Positions 25,353 through 34,463 of a stretch of DNA of 64,000 nucleotides are shown here, piece after piece. Position 1 is the stretch's first letter. The number at the start of each line of letters is the position of its first letter. The stretch lies in the NCBI GenBank assembly GCA_003248805.1, contig QFQY01000015.1, positions 1-64,000 of the forward strand, read 5' to 3'. Below the pieces are notes generated by a model. The model ran no database searches and had not been told where the DNA came from. It was given only the letters and a program-made list of their open reading frames with translations. This stretch comes from Chelatococcus sp. (lineage in GTDB: Bacteria; Pseudomonadota; Alphaproteobacteria; Rhizobiales; Beijerinckiaceae). The position numbers and the translations under genes are program-made.

Positions 25353-25859
25353 TCATTCGGCGAAAAGGCGCTTGGCCATCAGAAGCGTGTTGGGCGTATC
25401 GTCACGGCCGTCGAAGCGGGCCTGCCGCTGCAGGAAGAAGCCCATCCGCTCGTAGAAGGCGATCGAGGCCTCGTTCTGGCTCTCGACCTCCAGGCGCGCG
25501 ACGGGCGCGTGCGGGAAACAGGCCAGCGTGACCTGGAGCAATGTCCGGCCGATTCCGGTGCCCTGCCAGGGCGGCAGCACGTAAAGCCTCGTCAGCATCG
25601 CCGCGCCGTCGCTCTCCAGTCGCGCCGACGACGTGGCGACGATCTCGTCGCCGACCAGCGCGACGAGAAAGGCGCCTTCGCCGCGGTCGAGCTGGGCTGC
25701 CAGATTCTCCAGCGAGTGCCAGGCATTGGTGATCTCGGCGACGCGCTGCCAGCCATAGATGCCGTCATAGGTCGCGTGCCAGGTCTCGACCAGCAGACCG
25801 CGCACTGCCGGCAGGTCGGCGGCCTCGGCGTCGCGGATGATGAGACCGTTCGGCGTCAC
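25353..25859 (-). CDS. GNAT family N-acetyltransferase
   Basis: 168 aa from a GTG at 25859 with AAGGA about seven bases upstream. Motif A is MLTRLYVLPPWQGTGIGRTLL, motif B is NEASIAFYERMGFFLQRQARF, and the N-terminal IRDAEAADLPAVRGLLVETWHATYDG is typical of the phosphinothricin/ribosomal-protein acetylase-like branch. Substrate not predictable. It is not a close paralogue of the GNAT at 24833. Confidence 0.87.
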   Translation of the reverse strand: MTPNGLIIRDAEAADLPAVRGLLVETWHATYDGIYGWQRVAEITNAWHSLENLAAQLDRGEGAFLVALVGDEIVATSSARLESDGAAMLTRLYVLPPWQGTGIGRTLLQVTLACFPHAPVARLEVESQNEASIAFYERMGFFLQRQARFDGRDDTPNTLLMAKRLFAE

Positions 25860-26012
25860 GGGCGTTCCTTAGCGCAATCGCGAGGCCCTCATGCCACGTC
25901 GGAGGAATCGCCTGCGCCGCCGGAGCGTAGGGCATTGCGCGAAGGACTGGGAACCGGATTCTGCCGGCGCGCCCGGAGGGGGCCGCTGAGGCCGCGGCAG
26001 CCCCGACGGGCA

Positions 26013-26034
26013 CGGGAGCGCTCTCGCGCTCCCG
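26013..26034 (-). terminator. Stem-loop after gatB, possible weak terminator
   Basis: CGGGAGCGC at 26013-26021 and GCGCTCCCG at 26026-26034 form a perfect 9-bp stem with a TCTC loop, starting 8 bp after the gatB stop. No T-tract follows on either strand, so termination would depend on other factors. Confidence 0.4.
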
Positions 26035-26042
26035 CATCAGGC

Positions 26043-27524
26043 TCACTCGATGCCGAGCTTCTTCTTCAGGATCTCGTTCAGCGCCTGCGGGTTGGCCTTG
26101 CCGCCCGAGGCCTTCATGGCCTGGCCGACGAACCAGCCGAGCATGGTCGGCTTGGCCTTGACCTGCTCGACCTTGTCGGGATTGGCGGCGATCAGCTCGT
26201 CGACCGCCTTCTCGATCGCGCCGGTGTCGGTGACCTGCTTCATGCCGCGGGCCTCGACGATCTGACGCGGATCGCCGCCTTCGGTCCAGAGGATCTCGAA
26301 CAGATCCTTGGCGATGCGGCCGGAGATGACGTTCTCGCCGATCAGCTCGACGAGCCCGCCGAGCTGCTGCGCGGAGATCGGCGACATCGTGATGTCCTTG
26401 CCCTCCTTGTTCAGGCGCCCGAAGAGCTCGTTGATCACCCAGTTGGCCGCAGCCTTGCCGTCGCGTCCTTTCGCCACCGCCTCGAAATAATCGGCCTGCT
26501 CGCGCTCGGCGACGAGCACCGAGGCGTCATAGGGCGACAAGCCGTATTCGGCGATGAAGCGGGCCTTCTTGGCGTCCGGCAATTCCGGCAGGGCGCCCTT
26601 CAGCCCATCGACGAAGGCGTCGTCGAATTCGAGGGGCAGCAGATCCGGATCGGGGAAATAGCGATAGTCGTGAGCCTCTTCCTTCGAGCGCATCGAGCGG
26701 GTCTCGCCCTTGCCGGGATCGTAGAGCCGCGTCTCCTGATCGATCGAGCCGCCGTCTTCGAGGATTCCGATCTGGCGACGCGCCTCGACCTCGACCGCCT
26801 GGCCGATGAAGCGGATCGAATTCACGTTCTTGATCTCGCAGCGGGTGCCGAACGGCTCGCCGGGCTTGCGCACCGAGACGTTCACGTCGGCGCGCAGATT
26901 GCCCTTCTCCATGTCGCCGTCGCAGGTGCCGAGATAGCGCAGGATGGTCCTGAGCTTGGAGACATAGGCCTTCGCCTCCTCGGCCGAGCGCAGGTCGGGC
27001 TTCGAGACGATCTCCATCAGCGCGACGCCCGAGCGATTGAGGTCGACGAAGCTCATCGTCGGATGCTGGTCGTGGATGGACTTTCCGGCGTCCTGCTCCA
27101 GATGGAGGCGCTCGATCCCCACCGTAATCTGCTCGGTGGGCGAGAGATCGACGACGATCTCACCCTCCCCGACGATCGGGCTCTTGTACTGGCTGATCTG
27201 GTACCCCTGCGGCAGGTCGGGGTAGAAATAGTTCTTGCGGTCGAATACTGATCGGTTGTTGATCTGCGCGTTGAGGCCAAGGCCGGTGCGTACGGCCTGC
27301 CGAATGCACTCGGCATTGATGACGGGCAGCATGCCCGGCATCGCCGCGTCGACGAGGCTGACATGGGCGTTCGGCTCGGCTCCGAAGCCGGTCGAGGCGC
27401 CGGAAAAGAGTTTGGCGTTGGACGTGACTTGTGCGTGAATCTCCATGCCGATCACCACTTCCCAGTCGCCGGTCGCTCCCTTGAGCAGCTTCCGGGGATC
27501 GGCGGGGCGGACATGAGCGTTCAT
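26043..27524 (-). CDS. gatB: Aspartyl/glutamyl-tRNA amidotransferase subunit B
   Basis: 493 aa. GatB of the GatCAB complex phosphorylates misacylated Glu-tRNA-Gln or Asp-tRNA-Asn before amidation. The N-terminal cradle domain is typical: WEVVIGMEIHAQVTSNAKLFSGAS, ALGLNAQINNRSVFDRKNYFYPDLPQGYQISQ with the metal and substrate residues, and GNLRADVNVSVRKPGEPFGTRCEIKN. The C-terminal helical and YqeY-like tail ends in MKASGGKANPQALNEIL. It is separated from gatC-gatA by a divergent RND operon, so the three subunits are not co-transcribed here. Confidence 0.98.
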   Translation of the reverse strand: MNAHVRPADPRKLLKGATGDWEVVIGMEIHAQVTSNAKLFSGASTGFGAEPNAHVSLVDAAMPGMLPVINAECIRQAVRTGLGLNAQINNRSVFDRKNYFYPDLPQGYQISQYKSPIVGEGEIVVDLSPTEQITVGIERLHLEQDAGKSIHDQHPTMSFVDLNRSGVALMEIVSKPDLRSAEEAKAYVSKLRTILRYLGTCDGDMEKGNLRADVNVSVRKPGEPFGTRCEIKNVNSIRFIGQAVEVEARRQIGILEDGGSIDQETRLYDPGKGETRSMRSKEEAHDYRYFPDPDLLPLEFDDAFVDGLKGALPELPDAKKARFIAEYGLSPYDASVLVAEREQADYFEAVAKGRDGKAAANWVINELFGRLNKEGKDITMSPISAQQLGGLVELIGENVISGRIAKDLFEILWTEGGDPRQIVEARGMKQVTDTGAIEKAVDELIAANPDKVEQVKAKPTMLGWFVGQAMKASGGKANPQALNEILKKKLGIE

Positions 27525-27694
27525 CGTCGGTTTTCCGATTGCCTTTTGACAGTGCCCCTACGCGTTACGGCCTAGACGGGCAGGCGGCAAGAGTCCGTTG
27601 TCGAGATGGCCGGGGTTTCGTGGCTCTGCTGCCACGTGCTGGCCGGATTATCGCGTAAGAGGCCGAATAACCGACACGTGACGGGTGATGGAAC

Positions 27695-27723
27695 TTGACA
27701 ATCGTCACAACCATCCCTTTGTT
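27695..27723 (+). promoter_or_regulatory. Candidate promoter of the RND efflux operon
   Basis: A consensus TTGACA lies at 27695-27700, with 17 bases before a weak -10 (TTTGTT, 27718-27723), 63 bp ahead of the adaptor start codon. Only the -35 element is convincing. Confidence 0.3.
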
Positions 27724-27786
27724 GCGCCGCAACCACAGCCGGCAATCCATCATGGCGATGCCGGCGCCGTTACCCCGGAGTCTCAC

Positions 27787-28953
27787 ATGCCGCGCAGCAG
27801 CCGTACCGGTCTGGTGCCCACGCTTCTTTCCGCAGCACTCGCCTTGGCGACTTGCGTCTCGGTCGTCGGGGACGTGTCGGCGCAGGGCGCACCGCCCGCC
27901 CCGCCCGTGCAGGTCTCGGCCCCCGTCGCCAAGCGCGTGACGAACTGGGACGAGTATACGGGCCGCTTCGAGGCGAGCGAACAGGTCGAGGTGCGCGCGC
28001 GCGTCTCGGGCTTCATCGACGCATTGCATTTCCGCGACGGTGCGCTGGTGCAGAAGGGCGACCTGCTCTTCACCATCGACCAGCGCCCCTATCGACTCGC
28101 CGTCGATGCGTCGCGCGCCGAGCTCGCCCGCACGAAAGCGCAGGTCGAGCTCGCCCGCAACGAGGTCGAGCGCGCCGAGGGCCTGACCCAGAACCGCACC
28201 ATTACGGCGCGCGACGTCGACCAGCGCCGCGCCAATCTCAACAGCGCGCTGGCGACCGAGCAGGCGGCCGAGGCGAATCTCAAGACCGCCGAGCTGAACC
28301 TCGAATGGACCGAGGTGCGCGCGCCGCTCAGCGGCCGCATTTCAAACCGCCGCGTCGACCCCGGCAACCTGATCGCGGGTGGCCAGTCGGGGGCGACGCT
28401 GCTGACCACGATCGTCGCCGTCGATCCGATCTACTTCACCTTCGACGCCTCGGAGGCCGACTTCCTGCGGTTCGCGCGCCGCGTGAGCCAGGCCAAGGCC
28501 GGATCGGAGGACGGGATGCCGGCCGAGGTGCGCCTCGCCGACGAAACCGAGTGGAAGCGGCGCGGCAAGATCGATTTCGTGGACAACGCGCTGAACGCCC
28601 GCTCCGGCACGATCCGCCAGCGCGTGGTCTTCGACAACAAGGACCAGTTCCTCACGCCCGGTACGTTCGGCCGCCTGCGCGTCTATGCCGGCGAGGCGGA
28701 CGCGCTGCTGGTGCCCGATGCGGTCATCGCCTCGGACCAGGCCAACAAGGTCGTGCTGACCGTCGGGCCTGAGAACAAGGTCGTGCCCAAGCCCGTCACC
28801 CTCGGCCAGATGTCCGGCGGCCTGCGCGTCGTCGTGGGCGGCCTTTCGCCCCAGGACAAGGTCATCGTCGGCGGCTTCGCCAACCCCATGGTTCGCCCGG
28901 GCGCGGTCGTCACGCCGATGCCGGGCGAGATCAAGGTCGCCGGCTCGAACTGA
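27787..28953 (+). CDS. RND efflux periplasmic adaptor (membrane fusion protein)
   Basis: 388 aa from the ATG at 27787, with signal peptide (LLSAALALATCVSVVGDVSA). The order of parts is canonical for HlyD/AcrA-type adaptors: lipoyl half (EVRARVSGFIDALHFRDGALVQKGDLLFTIDQRPY), alpha-hairpin (ASRAELARTKAQVELARNEVERA through VDQRRANLNSALATEQAAEANLKTA), second lipoyl half (EVRAPLSGRISNRRVDPGNLI), beta-barrel and membrane-proximal domains. It links the inner-membrane pump to an outer-membrane channel. It is in operon with the pump 62 bp downstream; no outer-membrane factor or TetR gene adjoins. Confidence 0.95.
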   Translation: MPRSSRTGLVPTLLSAALALATCVSVVGDVSAQGAPPAPPVQVSAPVAKRVTNWDEYTGRFEASEQVEVRARVSGFIDALHFRDGALVQKGDLLFTIDQRPYRLAVDASRAELARTKAQVELARNEVERAEGLTQNRTITARDVDQRRANLNSALATEQAAEANLKTAELNLEWTEVRAPLSGRISNRRVDPGNLIAGGQSGATLLTTIVAVDPIYFTFDASEADFLRFARRVSQAKAGSEDGMPAEVRLADETEWKRRGKIDFVDNALNARSGTIRQRVVFDNKDQFLTPGTFGRLRVYAGEADALLVPDAVIASDQANKVVLTVGPENKVVPKPVTLGQMSGGLRVVVGGLSPQDKVIVGGFANPMVRPGAVVTPMPGEIKVAGSN

Positions 28954-28967
28954 GCAGACATCGCCGA

Positions 28968-28988
28968 CGCCCGCCCATGCGGCGGGCG
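28968..28988 (+). other. Intercistronic stem-loop in the RND operon
   Basis: CGCCCGCC at 28968-28975 and GGCGGGCG at 28981-28988 pair perfectly around a five-base loop, between the adaptor stop (28953) and the pump start (29016). With no T-tract it may modulate relative expression or mRNA stability; this is inference. Confidence 0.4.
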
Positions 28989-29015
28989 CTTTCGCCTTCC
29001 GGCCAGGACATCCGC

Positions 29016-32000
29016 ATGTTCCGTTTCGCCCATTTCTTCATCGACAGGCCGATCTTCGCGACGGTGCTGTCGGTTCTGCTGACGATCGCGGGAGCGGTCG
29101 TCCAGCGCTCGCTGCCGATCGCCGAATATCCCGAGATCGCGCCGCCGACCGTCTCGATCACCGCGACCTATCCGGGCGCGTCGGCCGAGGTCGTGGCGGC
29201 CACCGTTGCCACCCCGATCGAGCAGGAGGTGAACGGCGTCGACGACATGCTCTACATCACCTCCCAGTCGACCGGCGACGGGCGCGTGACGATCAACGTC
29301 GTGTTCAAGGCCGGCACGGACATCGACCAGGCGCAGGTGCTGGTTCAGAACCGCGTCTCGGCGGCGGAGCCGCGGCTGCCGCAGGACGTGCGCGCGCTCG
29401 GCGTCCAGACCCGCAAGGCCTCGCCCGACCTGATGATGGTCATCAACATGCTCTCGCCGGACGGGTCGCGGGACGCGCAGTACATCTCGAACTACGCCAC
29501 GCTGTACGTGAAGGACGTGCTGACGCGCGTCGAGGGCGTCGGCAACGTGCAGGTGTTCGGCGCGCGCGACTATTCGATGCGCGTCTGGCTCGACCCCGCC
29601 AAGGTCTCTGCCCGCAACCTGACGGCGGGCGACGTCGTCGCGGCGCTCCGGGCCGCCAACGTGCAGGTCGCGGCCGGCGCGATCAACCAGCCGCCGGCGC
29701 AGTCGGACGGCGCCTTCCAGCTCGCCGTCAACACGCTGGGGCGCCTGACCGATATCGCGCAGTTCGAGAACATCGTCGTGCGGGCCGACGCGGCGGGCGG
29801 CACGATCCGCGTCCGCGACATCGCGCGCGTCGAGCTCGGCTCGCAGGACTACACCACCAACGCCTATCTCGATAACCAGAACGCCGTCGCGATCGGCATC
29901 TTCCAGCGGCCCGGCTCGAACGCTCTGGCGACCGCCGATACGCTGATCAAGACCATGGAGGGCATGGCGCGCGAGTTCCCCTCGGGCGTCGAGCACCGCA
30001 TCATTTACAATCCGACGGAGTTCATCGCGCAGTCGGTCGACGCGGTCGTCCACACGCTTGTCGAGGCGGTTCTGCTCGTCGTCGTCGTGGTGATCCTGTT
30101 CCTGCAGACCTGGCGCGCCGCGATCATCCCGATCATCGCGATTCCGGTCTCGCTGGTCGGCACGTTCCTGGTCATGAGCGCCGTCGGCATCTCGTTCAAC
30201 ACGATCTCGCTGCTCGCGCTCGTGCTCGCGATCGGCATCGTCGTCGACGACGCCATCGTCGTCGTCGAGAACGTGGAGCGGTATCTCGCCCAGGGCCTGT
30301 CGCCAAAGGACGCCGCCCACAAGACCATGGACGAGGTCGGCGGGGCGCTGATCGCGATCGCGCTGGTGCTCTGCGCCGTGTTCATCCCGACCGCCTTCAT
30401 CAGCGGCCTGCAGGGCACGTTCTACCAGCAGTTCGCGATCACCATCGCGGCCTCGACGGCGATCTCCTGCTTCGTCTCGCTGACGCTGTCGCCGGCCATG
30501 GCGGCGCTTCTGCTGAAGCCGCACACGCAGCACGACGAAACCCGGCACGGCTTCTTCCATACGCTGGGCGCGCCGGTGCGCGGCTTCTTCCACTACTTCA
30601 ACAAGGCCTTCGACTGGCTTTCGCGCGGATACGGTGCGGTAACGTCCCGGCTGATCCGGTTCTCGGTGATCCTGCTCGTCGTCTATGCCGGGCTGATCGC
30701 ACTGACCGGCCAGCGGCTGGTGGCGACACCGACAGGCCTCGTCCCGCAGCTCGACCGCGGCTATTTCATCGCGGCCTTCCAGCTGCCGGCCGGCGCCTCC
30801 CTGCCGCGCACCGACGAGGTGATCCGCAAGGCCTCGAACGTGCTGCTGTCCCGGCCCGGCGTGGCCCATGCCATCGCGTTCGCCGGCCTCGACGGCGCGA
30901 CCTTCACGATCGCGCCGAACACGGGCGTCGTCTTCGTGAGCCTCAAGCCCTTCGCCGAGCGCACCAAGGAGGGGCTGACGACGGCCGGCATCCTGGGCGA
31001 CCTGCGCCAGCAGATGTTCCGGATCAGCGAGGCCTTCGCGCTGGTGATCGAGCCGCCGGCCGTGCCCGGGATCGGCACCGGCGGCGGTCTCAAGGGCTAT
31101 GTGCAGGACCGCTCGGGGCGCGGGCTGCCCGCACTCGAGGGGGCCACATGGATCGTCGCGGGATCGGCCGCGCAGGTCCCGGGCATCCAGCAGCCGTTCA
31201 CGCTGTTCTCGACGAAGACGCCGCAGATCTACGCCGATATCGACAGGACCAAGGCCGAAATGCTGGGCGTGCCGATCACGCGCATCTTCGAGGCGCTGTC
31301 GGTCTATATGGGCTCGGCCTATATCAACGACTTCAACCTGCTCGGCCGCACCTACCGGGTCACCGCGCAGGCCGACAATCCGTTCCGCCTCGACCTGCGC
31401 GACGTCGCCAACTTGAAGACGCGCAACGCCGACGGGGAGATGGTGCCGATCGGTTCGGTCGCCAGCTTCTCGAACACGACGGGCGCCTATCGCGTGCCGC
31501 GCTACAACCTCTACCCCGCGGCGGAGGTGCAGCTCTCGATGGCGCGCGGCTATTCGACGGGCCAGGGCATCGCGGCGGTCGAGAAGATCGCGGCGGAGCG
31601 GCTGCCGGCCGGGTTCGGCTTCGAATGGACCGAGATCGCGCTGCAGGAGAAGCTCGCCGGCAATACCGCGATCATCGCCTTCGGGCTCGCGGTGGTGTTC
31701 GTCTTCCTGCTCCTGGCCGCGCTCTACGAGAGCTGGATGCTGCCGCTGGCGGTCATCCTGATCGTGCCGATGTGCATTCTCGCCGCGATGTTCGGCGTGA
31801 ACTATGCGGGGCTCGACCGGAACATCCTGGTCGACATCGGTCTCGTCGTGCTCGTCGGCCTCGCGGCGAAGAACGCGATCCTGATCGTCGAGTTCGCGAA
31901 GCAGGCCGAGGAGGAGGGCATGCACCGGCGCGACGCCGCCATCGCCGCCGCCCGCACGCGCCTTCGGCCGATCCTGATGACGTCCATGGCCTTCATCCTC

Positions 32001-32213
32001 GGCGTGCTCCCGCTGACGATCTCGACGGGGGCCGGCGCGGAGATGCGGCGGGCCATGGGCATCGCGGTGTTCTCAGGGATGCTGGGCGTCACCTTCTTCG
32101 GGCTGATCTTCACGCCGGTGTTCTACGTGGTGGTGCGCTGGCTGGCGGATCTGCGCGGCAAGAAGCGCAAGGCGGCCGCTCCGCCCGCCGAGCCGACGGG
32201 CGCGCATGGCTGA
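29016..32213 (+). CDS. RND (HAE1 family) multidrug efflux permease
   Basis: 1065 aa from the ATG at 29016 (MFRFAHFFIDRPIFATVLS), the usual start of AcrB-like pumps. Twelve membrane helices and two large periplasmic loops are present. The proton-relay residues are visible: paired Asp in helix 4 (GIVVDDAIVVVENVERYL) and Lys in helix 10 (GLAAKNAILIVEFAKQAEEEG). Porter-domain landmarks include YPEIAPPTVSITATYPGASAE at the N-terminus and GVEHRIIYNPTEFI. It is a proton-driven drug or lipid exporter in the inner membrane. Specificity is unknown; an outer-membrane partner must be encoded elsewhere. Confidence 0.97.
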   Translation: MFRFAHFFIDRPIFATVLSVLLTIAGAVVQRSLPIAEYPEIAPPTVSITATYPGASAEVVAATVATPIEQEVNGVDDMLYITSQSTGDGRVTINVVFKAGTDIDQAQVLVQNRVSAAEPRLPQDVRALGVQTRKASPDLMMVINMLSPDGSRDAQYISNYATLYVKDVLTRVEGVGNVQVFGARDYSMRVWLDPAKVSARNLTAGDVVAALRAANVQVAAGAINQPPAQSDGAFQLAVNTLGRLTDIAQFENIVVRADAAGGTIRVRDIARVELGSQDYTTNAYLDNQNAVAIGIFQRPGSNALATADTLIKTMEGMAREFPSGVEHRIIYNPTEFIAQSVDAVVHTLVEAVLLVVVVVILFLQTWRAAIIPIIAIPVSLVGTFLVMSAVGISFNTISLLALVLAIGIVVDDAIVVVENVERYLAQGLSPKDAAHKTMDEVGGALIAIALVLCAVFIPTAFISGLQGTFYQQFAITIAASTAISCFVSLTLSPAMAALLLKPHTQHDETRHGFFHTLGAPVRGFFHYFNKAFDWLSRGYGAVTSRLIRFSVILLVVYAGLIALTGQRLVATPTGLVPQLDRGYFIAAFQLPAGASLPRTDEVIRKASNVLLSRPGVAHAIAFAGLDGATFTIAPNTGVVFVSLKPFAERTKEGLTTAGILGDLRQQMFRISEAFALVIEPPAVPGIGTGGGLKGYVQDRSGRGLPALEGATWIVAGSAAQVPGIQQPFTLFSTKTPQIYADIDRTKAEMLGVPITRIFEALSVYMGSAYINDFNLLGRTYRVTAQADNPFRLDLRDVANLKTRNADGEMVPIGSVASFSNTTGAYRVPRYNLYPAAEVQLSMARGYSTGQGIAAVEKIAAERLPAGFGFEWTEIALQEKLAGNTAIIAFGLAVVFVFLLLAALYESWMLPLAVILIVPMCILAAMFGVNYAGLDRNILVDIGLVVLVGLAAKNAILIVEFAKQAEEEGMHRRDAAIAAARTRLRPILMTSMAFILGVLPLTISTGAGAEMRRAMGIAVFSGMLGVTFFGLIFTPVFYVVVRWLADLRGKKRKAAAPPAEPTGAHG

Positions 32214-32235
32214 GGCCATGCAACGCCGCCGAACG

Positions 32236-32265
32236 AAGAAAGGGCCGCGCGAGCGGCCCTTTCTT
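32236..32265 (+). terminator. Rho-independent terminator of the RND operon
   Basis: A 13-bp stem (AAGAAAGGGCCGC at 32236-32248 with GCGGCCCTTTCTT at 32253-32265), loop GCGA, followed by further T residues, starts 23 bp after the pump stop codon. Confidence 0.9.
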
Positions 32266-32279
32266 TTTGTTCGATCGCC

Positions 32280-32395
32280 GTCATTTCAGAGCGAAGCGAA
32301 GCACGGACCCGGGACGCTCGTCCTCGGGGCTTCGGAGGCGCGCCCTGCACGAGATGCCCGGGGCAAGCCCGAGCCTGACGCAGGTGATTTGCCCG
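32280..32395. repeat. Eroded palindromic-repeat remnant between the RND operon and gatA
   Basis: The text contains CAGAGCGAAGCGAAGCACG followed by GACCCGGGA, and further on GAGATGCCCGGGGCAAGCCC. This looks like the two halves of a dispersed intergenic palindrome seen in this bacterial order, but the arms no longer pair well, so I regard it as decayed. No gene is present in the 145 bp after the terminator. Confidence 0.35.
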
Positions 32396-32410
32396 GAGGC
32401 CTCCGCCCGC

Positions 32411-33925
32411 TCAGCCCCACCAGCGCTCGGACACGGTGAAGCGGCCGGCCGCGTCCTCGATCGCCTGACCGAGCGAGAACAGCGTCTCCTCGTCGAAGGG
32501 GCGGCCGATCAGCTGCAGGCCGAGCGGCAGGCCCTGCGAGTCCAGGCCGGCGGGAACCGCGATGCCCGGCAGGCCCGCCATGTTCACCGTGACCGTGAAG
32601 ACGTCGTTCAGATACATCTCGACGGGGTCGGCGGAGCCCTTCTCACCGATGCCGAAGGCCGCGGACGGTGTCGCAGGCGTCAGGACGGCGTCGATGCCGT
32701 CGGCATAGACCGTCTCGAAATCGCGCTTGATCAGCGTGCGGACCTTCTGCGCCCTGAGGTAGTAGGCGTCGTAATAGCCGGCAGAGAGGACATAGGTGCC
32801 GATCATGATGCGGCGCTTGACCTCGGCGCCGAAGCCGGCGGCGCGGGTCTTCTCGTACATGTCGACGATGTCGCGGCCCTGCTCGCGCAGGCCGTAGCGC
32901 ACGCCGTCATAGCGGGCGAGGTTCGAGGAGGCCTCGGCCGGCGCGACGATGTAGTAGGCCGGCAGGGCGTATTTCGTGTGCGGGAGCGAGATCTCGACGA
33001 TCTCGGCGCCGGCGGCCTTGAGCCAGTCGATGCCCTTCTGCCAGAGCGCGTCGATCTCGGCGTTGAGGCCTTCCAGACGATATTCCTTCGGGATGCCGAT
33101 CTTCATGCCCTTCACCGAGCGGCCGACGGCCTTCTCGTAGTCCGGCACGGCCATGTCGACCGAAGTCGTGTCCTTCGGGTCGTGGCCGGCCATGGAGCGC
33201 AGCATCGCGGCGCAGTCGCGCACCGTCTTGCCGATCGGACCGGCCTGGTCGAGCGAGGAGGCGAAGGCGACGACGCCCCAGCGCGAACAGCGGCCATAGG
33301 TCGGCTTGATGCCGACCGTGCCCGTGAACGCGGCGGGCTGGCGGATCGAACCGCCGGTGTCGGTCGCGGTCGCGGCGAGGCAGAGATCGGCGGCGACGGC
33401 CGCGGCCGAGCCGCCGGACGAACCGCCCGGCACCAGGTGACTGCCCTCGACCGAGCCGCCCTGCCCCGCCCCGACATTGGAGCCCGTCCGGCGCCAGGGG
33501 TTCACGACATTGCCTAAGGCGGAGGTCTCGTTGGACGAGCCCATGGCGAACTCGTCGTTGTTCAGCTTGCCGAGCATGACCGCGCCGTCACGCCAGAGCT
33601 GGCCGGAGACGGTCGATTCGTAAGGCGGGACGAAATTGCCGAGGATCTTCGAGCAGGCGGTGGTGCGCACGCCCTCGGTGGCGAAAAGGTCCTTGATGCC
33701 GAGCGGCAGGCCCTCGAGAGGGCCGCCCTGGCCCTTTGCGAGCTTCTCGTCGGAGGCCTTCGCCTGCTTCAGCGCGTGCTCCGGCGTTTCGAGCACATAG
33801 GCGTTGAGCGCGCGCGCCTTCTCGACCGCGGCGATATGGGCCTGCGTCAGTTCGGTCGCGGTGAAGGTCTTCGCCTTCAGCCCGTCGCGGGCTTCGGTCA
33901 GGGTCAGGCGGGTCAGGTCGGTCAC
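32411..33925 (-). CDS. gatA: Aspartyl/glutamyl-tRNA amidotransferase subunit A
   Basis: 504 aa from a GTG at 33925 (MTDLTRLTLTEARDGL); a TTG two codons upstream is possible. The amidase-signature triad is visible: Lys80 in LPLGIKDLF and the Ser-cisSer pair in VPGGSSGGSAAAVA (about 171-175). It releases ammonia from glutamine for transamidation on the GatCAB complex. About a dozen extra residues (VGAGQGGSVEGSH) sit just before the serine signature compared with what I expect for alphaproteobacterial GatA. It follows gatC after a 140-bp gap filled by a palindromic repeat. Confidence 0.97.
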   Translation of the reverse strand: MTDLTRLTLTEARDGLKAKTFTATELTQAHIAAVEKARALNAYVLETPEHALKQAKASDEKLAKGQGGPLEGLPLGIKDLFATEGVRTTACSKILGNFVPPYESTVSGQLWRDGAVMLGKLNNDEFAMGSSNETSALGNVVNPWRRTGSNVGAGQGGSVEGSHLVPGGSSGGSAAAVAADLCLAATATDTGGSIRQPAAFTGTVGIKPTYGRCSRWGVVAFASSLDQAGPIGKTVRDCAAMLRSMAGHDPKDTTSVDMAVPDYEKAVGRSVKGMKIGIPKEYRLEGLNAEIDALWQKGIDWLKAAGAEIVEISLPHTKYALPAYYIVAPAEASSNLARYDGVRYGLREQGRDIVDMYEKTRAAGFGAEVKRRIMIGTYVLSAGYYDAYYLRAQKVRTLIKRDFETVYADGIDAVLTPATPSAAFGIGEKGSADPVEMYLNDVFTVTVNMAGLPGIAVPAGLDSQGLPLGLQLIGRPFDEETLFSLGQAIEDAAGRFTVSERWWG

Positions 33926-33958
33926 GGGCAATATCCGGATGAATTCAAGTCGTCGGAA

Positions 33959-34049
33959 CCGTCATTGCGAGAAGCGCAGCGACGAAGCAATCCAGGAGCT
34001 GCGGCGCTCGACGTCCCCTGGATTGCTTCGCTTGCGCTCGCAATGACGG
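33959..34049. repeat. Palindromic repeat element between gatC and gatA
   Basis: A 91-bp element with perfect outer arms (13 bp, CCGTCATTGCGAG at 33959-33971 against 34037-34049) and perfect inner arms (14 bp, CGAAGCAATCCAGG at 33983-33996 against 34017-34030). The arm sequence belongs to a very widespread class of intergenic palindromes. As RNA it would fold into a long hairpin in the gatC-gatA transcript. Confidence 0.88.
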
Positions 34050-34065
34050 GAACGGTCGAGCCGCG

Positions 34066-34353
34066 TCACTCGATGACCTTCGGCACCATGAAATAGTTGT
34101 CCTCGGTGGCGGGCGCGTTGGCGACGATCTTCTCGGCGATCTCGCCGTCGGTCACCACGTCCTCGCGCTGCTTCATCGCCATCGGCGTCACAGAGGTCAT
34201 CGGCTCGACGCCCGAAACGTCGACCTCGTTCAGCTGCTCGACGAAGCCGAGGATCGCGTTGAGCTCGCCTTGCAGCTTCGGCAGTTCGGCCTCCGGCACG
34301 GCGATGCGCGCCAGATGCGCGACGCGTTTGACGGTGGCGAGATCGACCGACAT
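34066..34353 (-). CDS. gatC: Aspartyl/glutamyl-tRNA amidotransferase subunit C
   Basis: 95 aa, the usual size. GatC clamps GatA to GatB. The family core is plain: MSVDLATVKRVAHLARIAVPEAEL, ELNAILGFVEQLNEVDVSGVEPMTSV, and the C-terminal REDVVTDGEIAEKIVANAPATEDNYFMVPKV. It is the first gene of the gatC-gatA pair, with its promoter presumably in the 110 bp upstream (34354-34463). Confidence 0.97.
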   Translation of the reverse strand: MSVDLATVKRVAHLARIAVPEAELPKLQGELNAILGFVEQLNEVDVSGVEPMTSVTPMAMKQREDVVTDGEIAEKIVANAPATEDNYFMVPKVIE

Positions 34354-34463
34354 GGCGGGCTCCTGAAAATTGCTGCGCCCGCGCTATAGCGCGACGGGCG
34401 CGAGCACGTAAATCAATACTGATCGTGTATCGTGATCGGCATGGGCGGTGAGGTCGAATCCGG

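Noticed and set aside
28683..31925. A 1080-codon open frame antisense to the RND genes
   Set aside because: Its composition is Arg/Asp/His-rich without any domain, and it mirrors the third-position GC of the well-supported efflux genes on the other strand.
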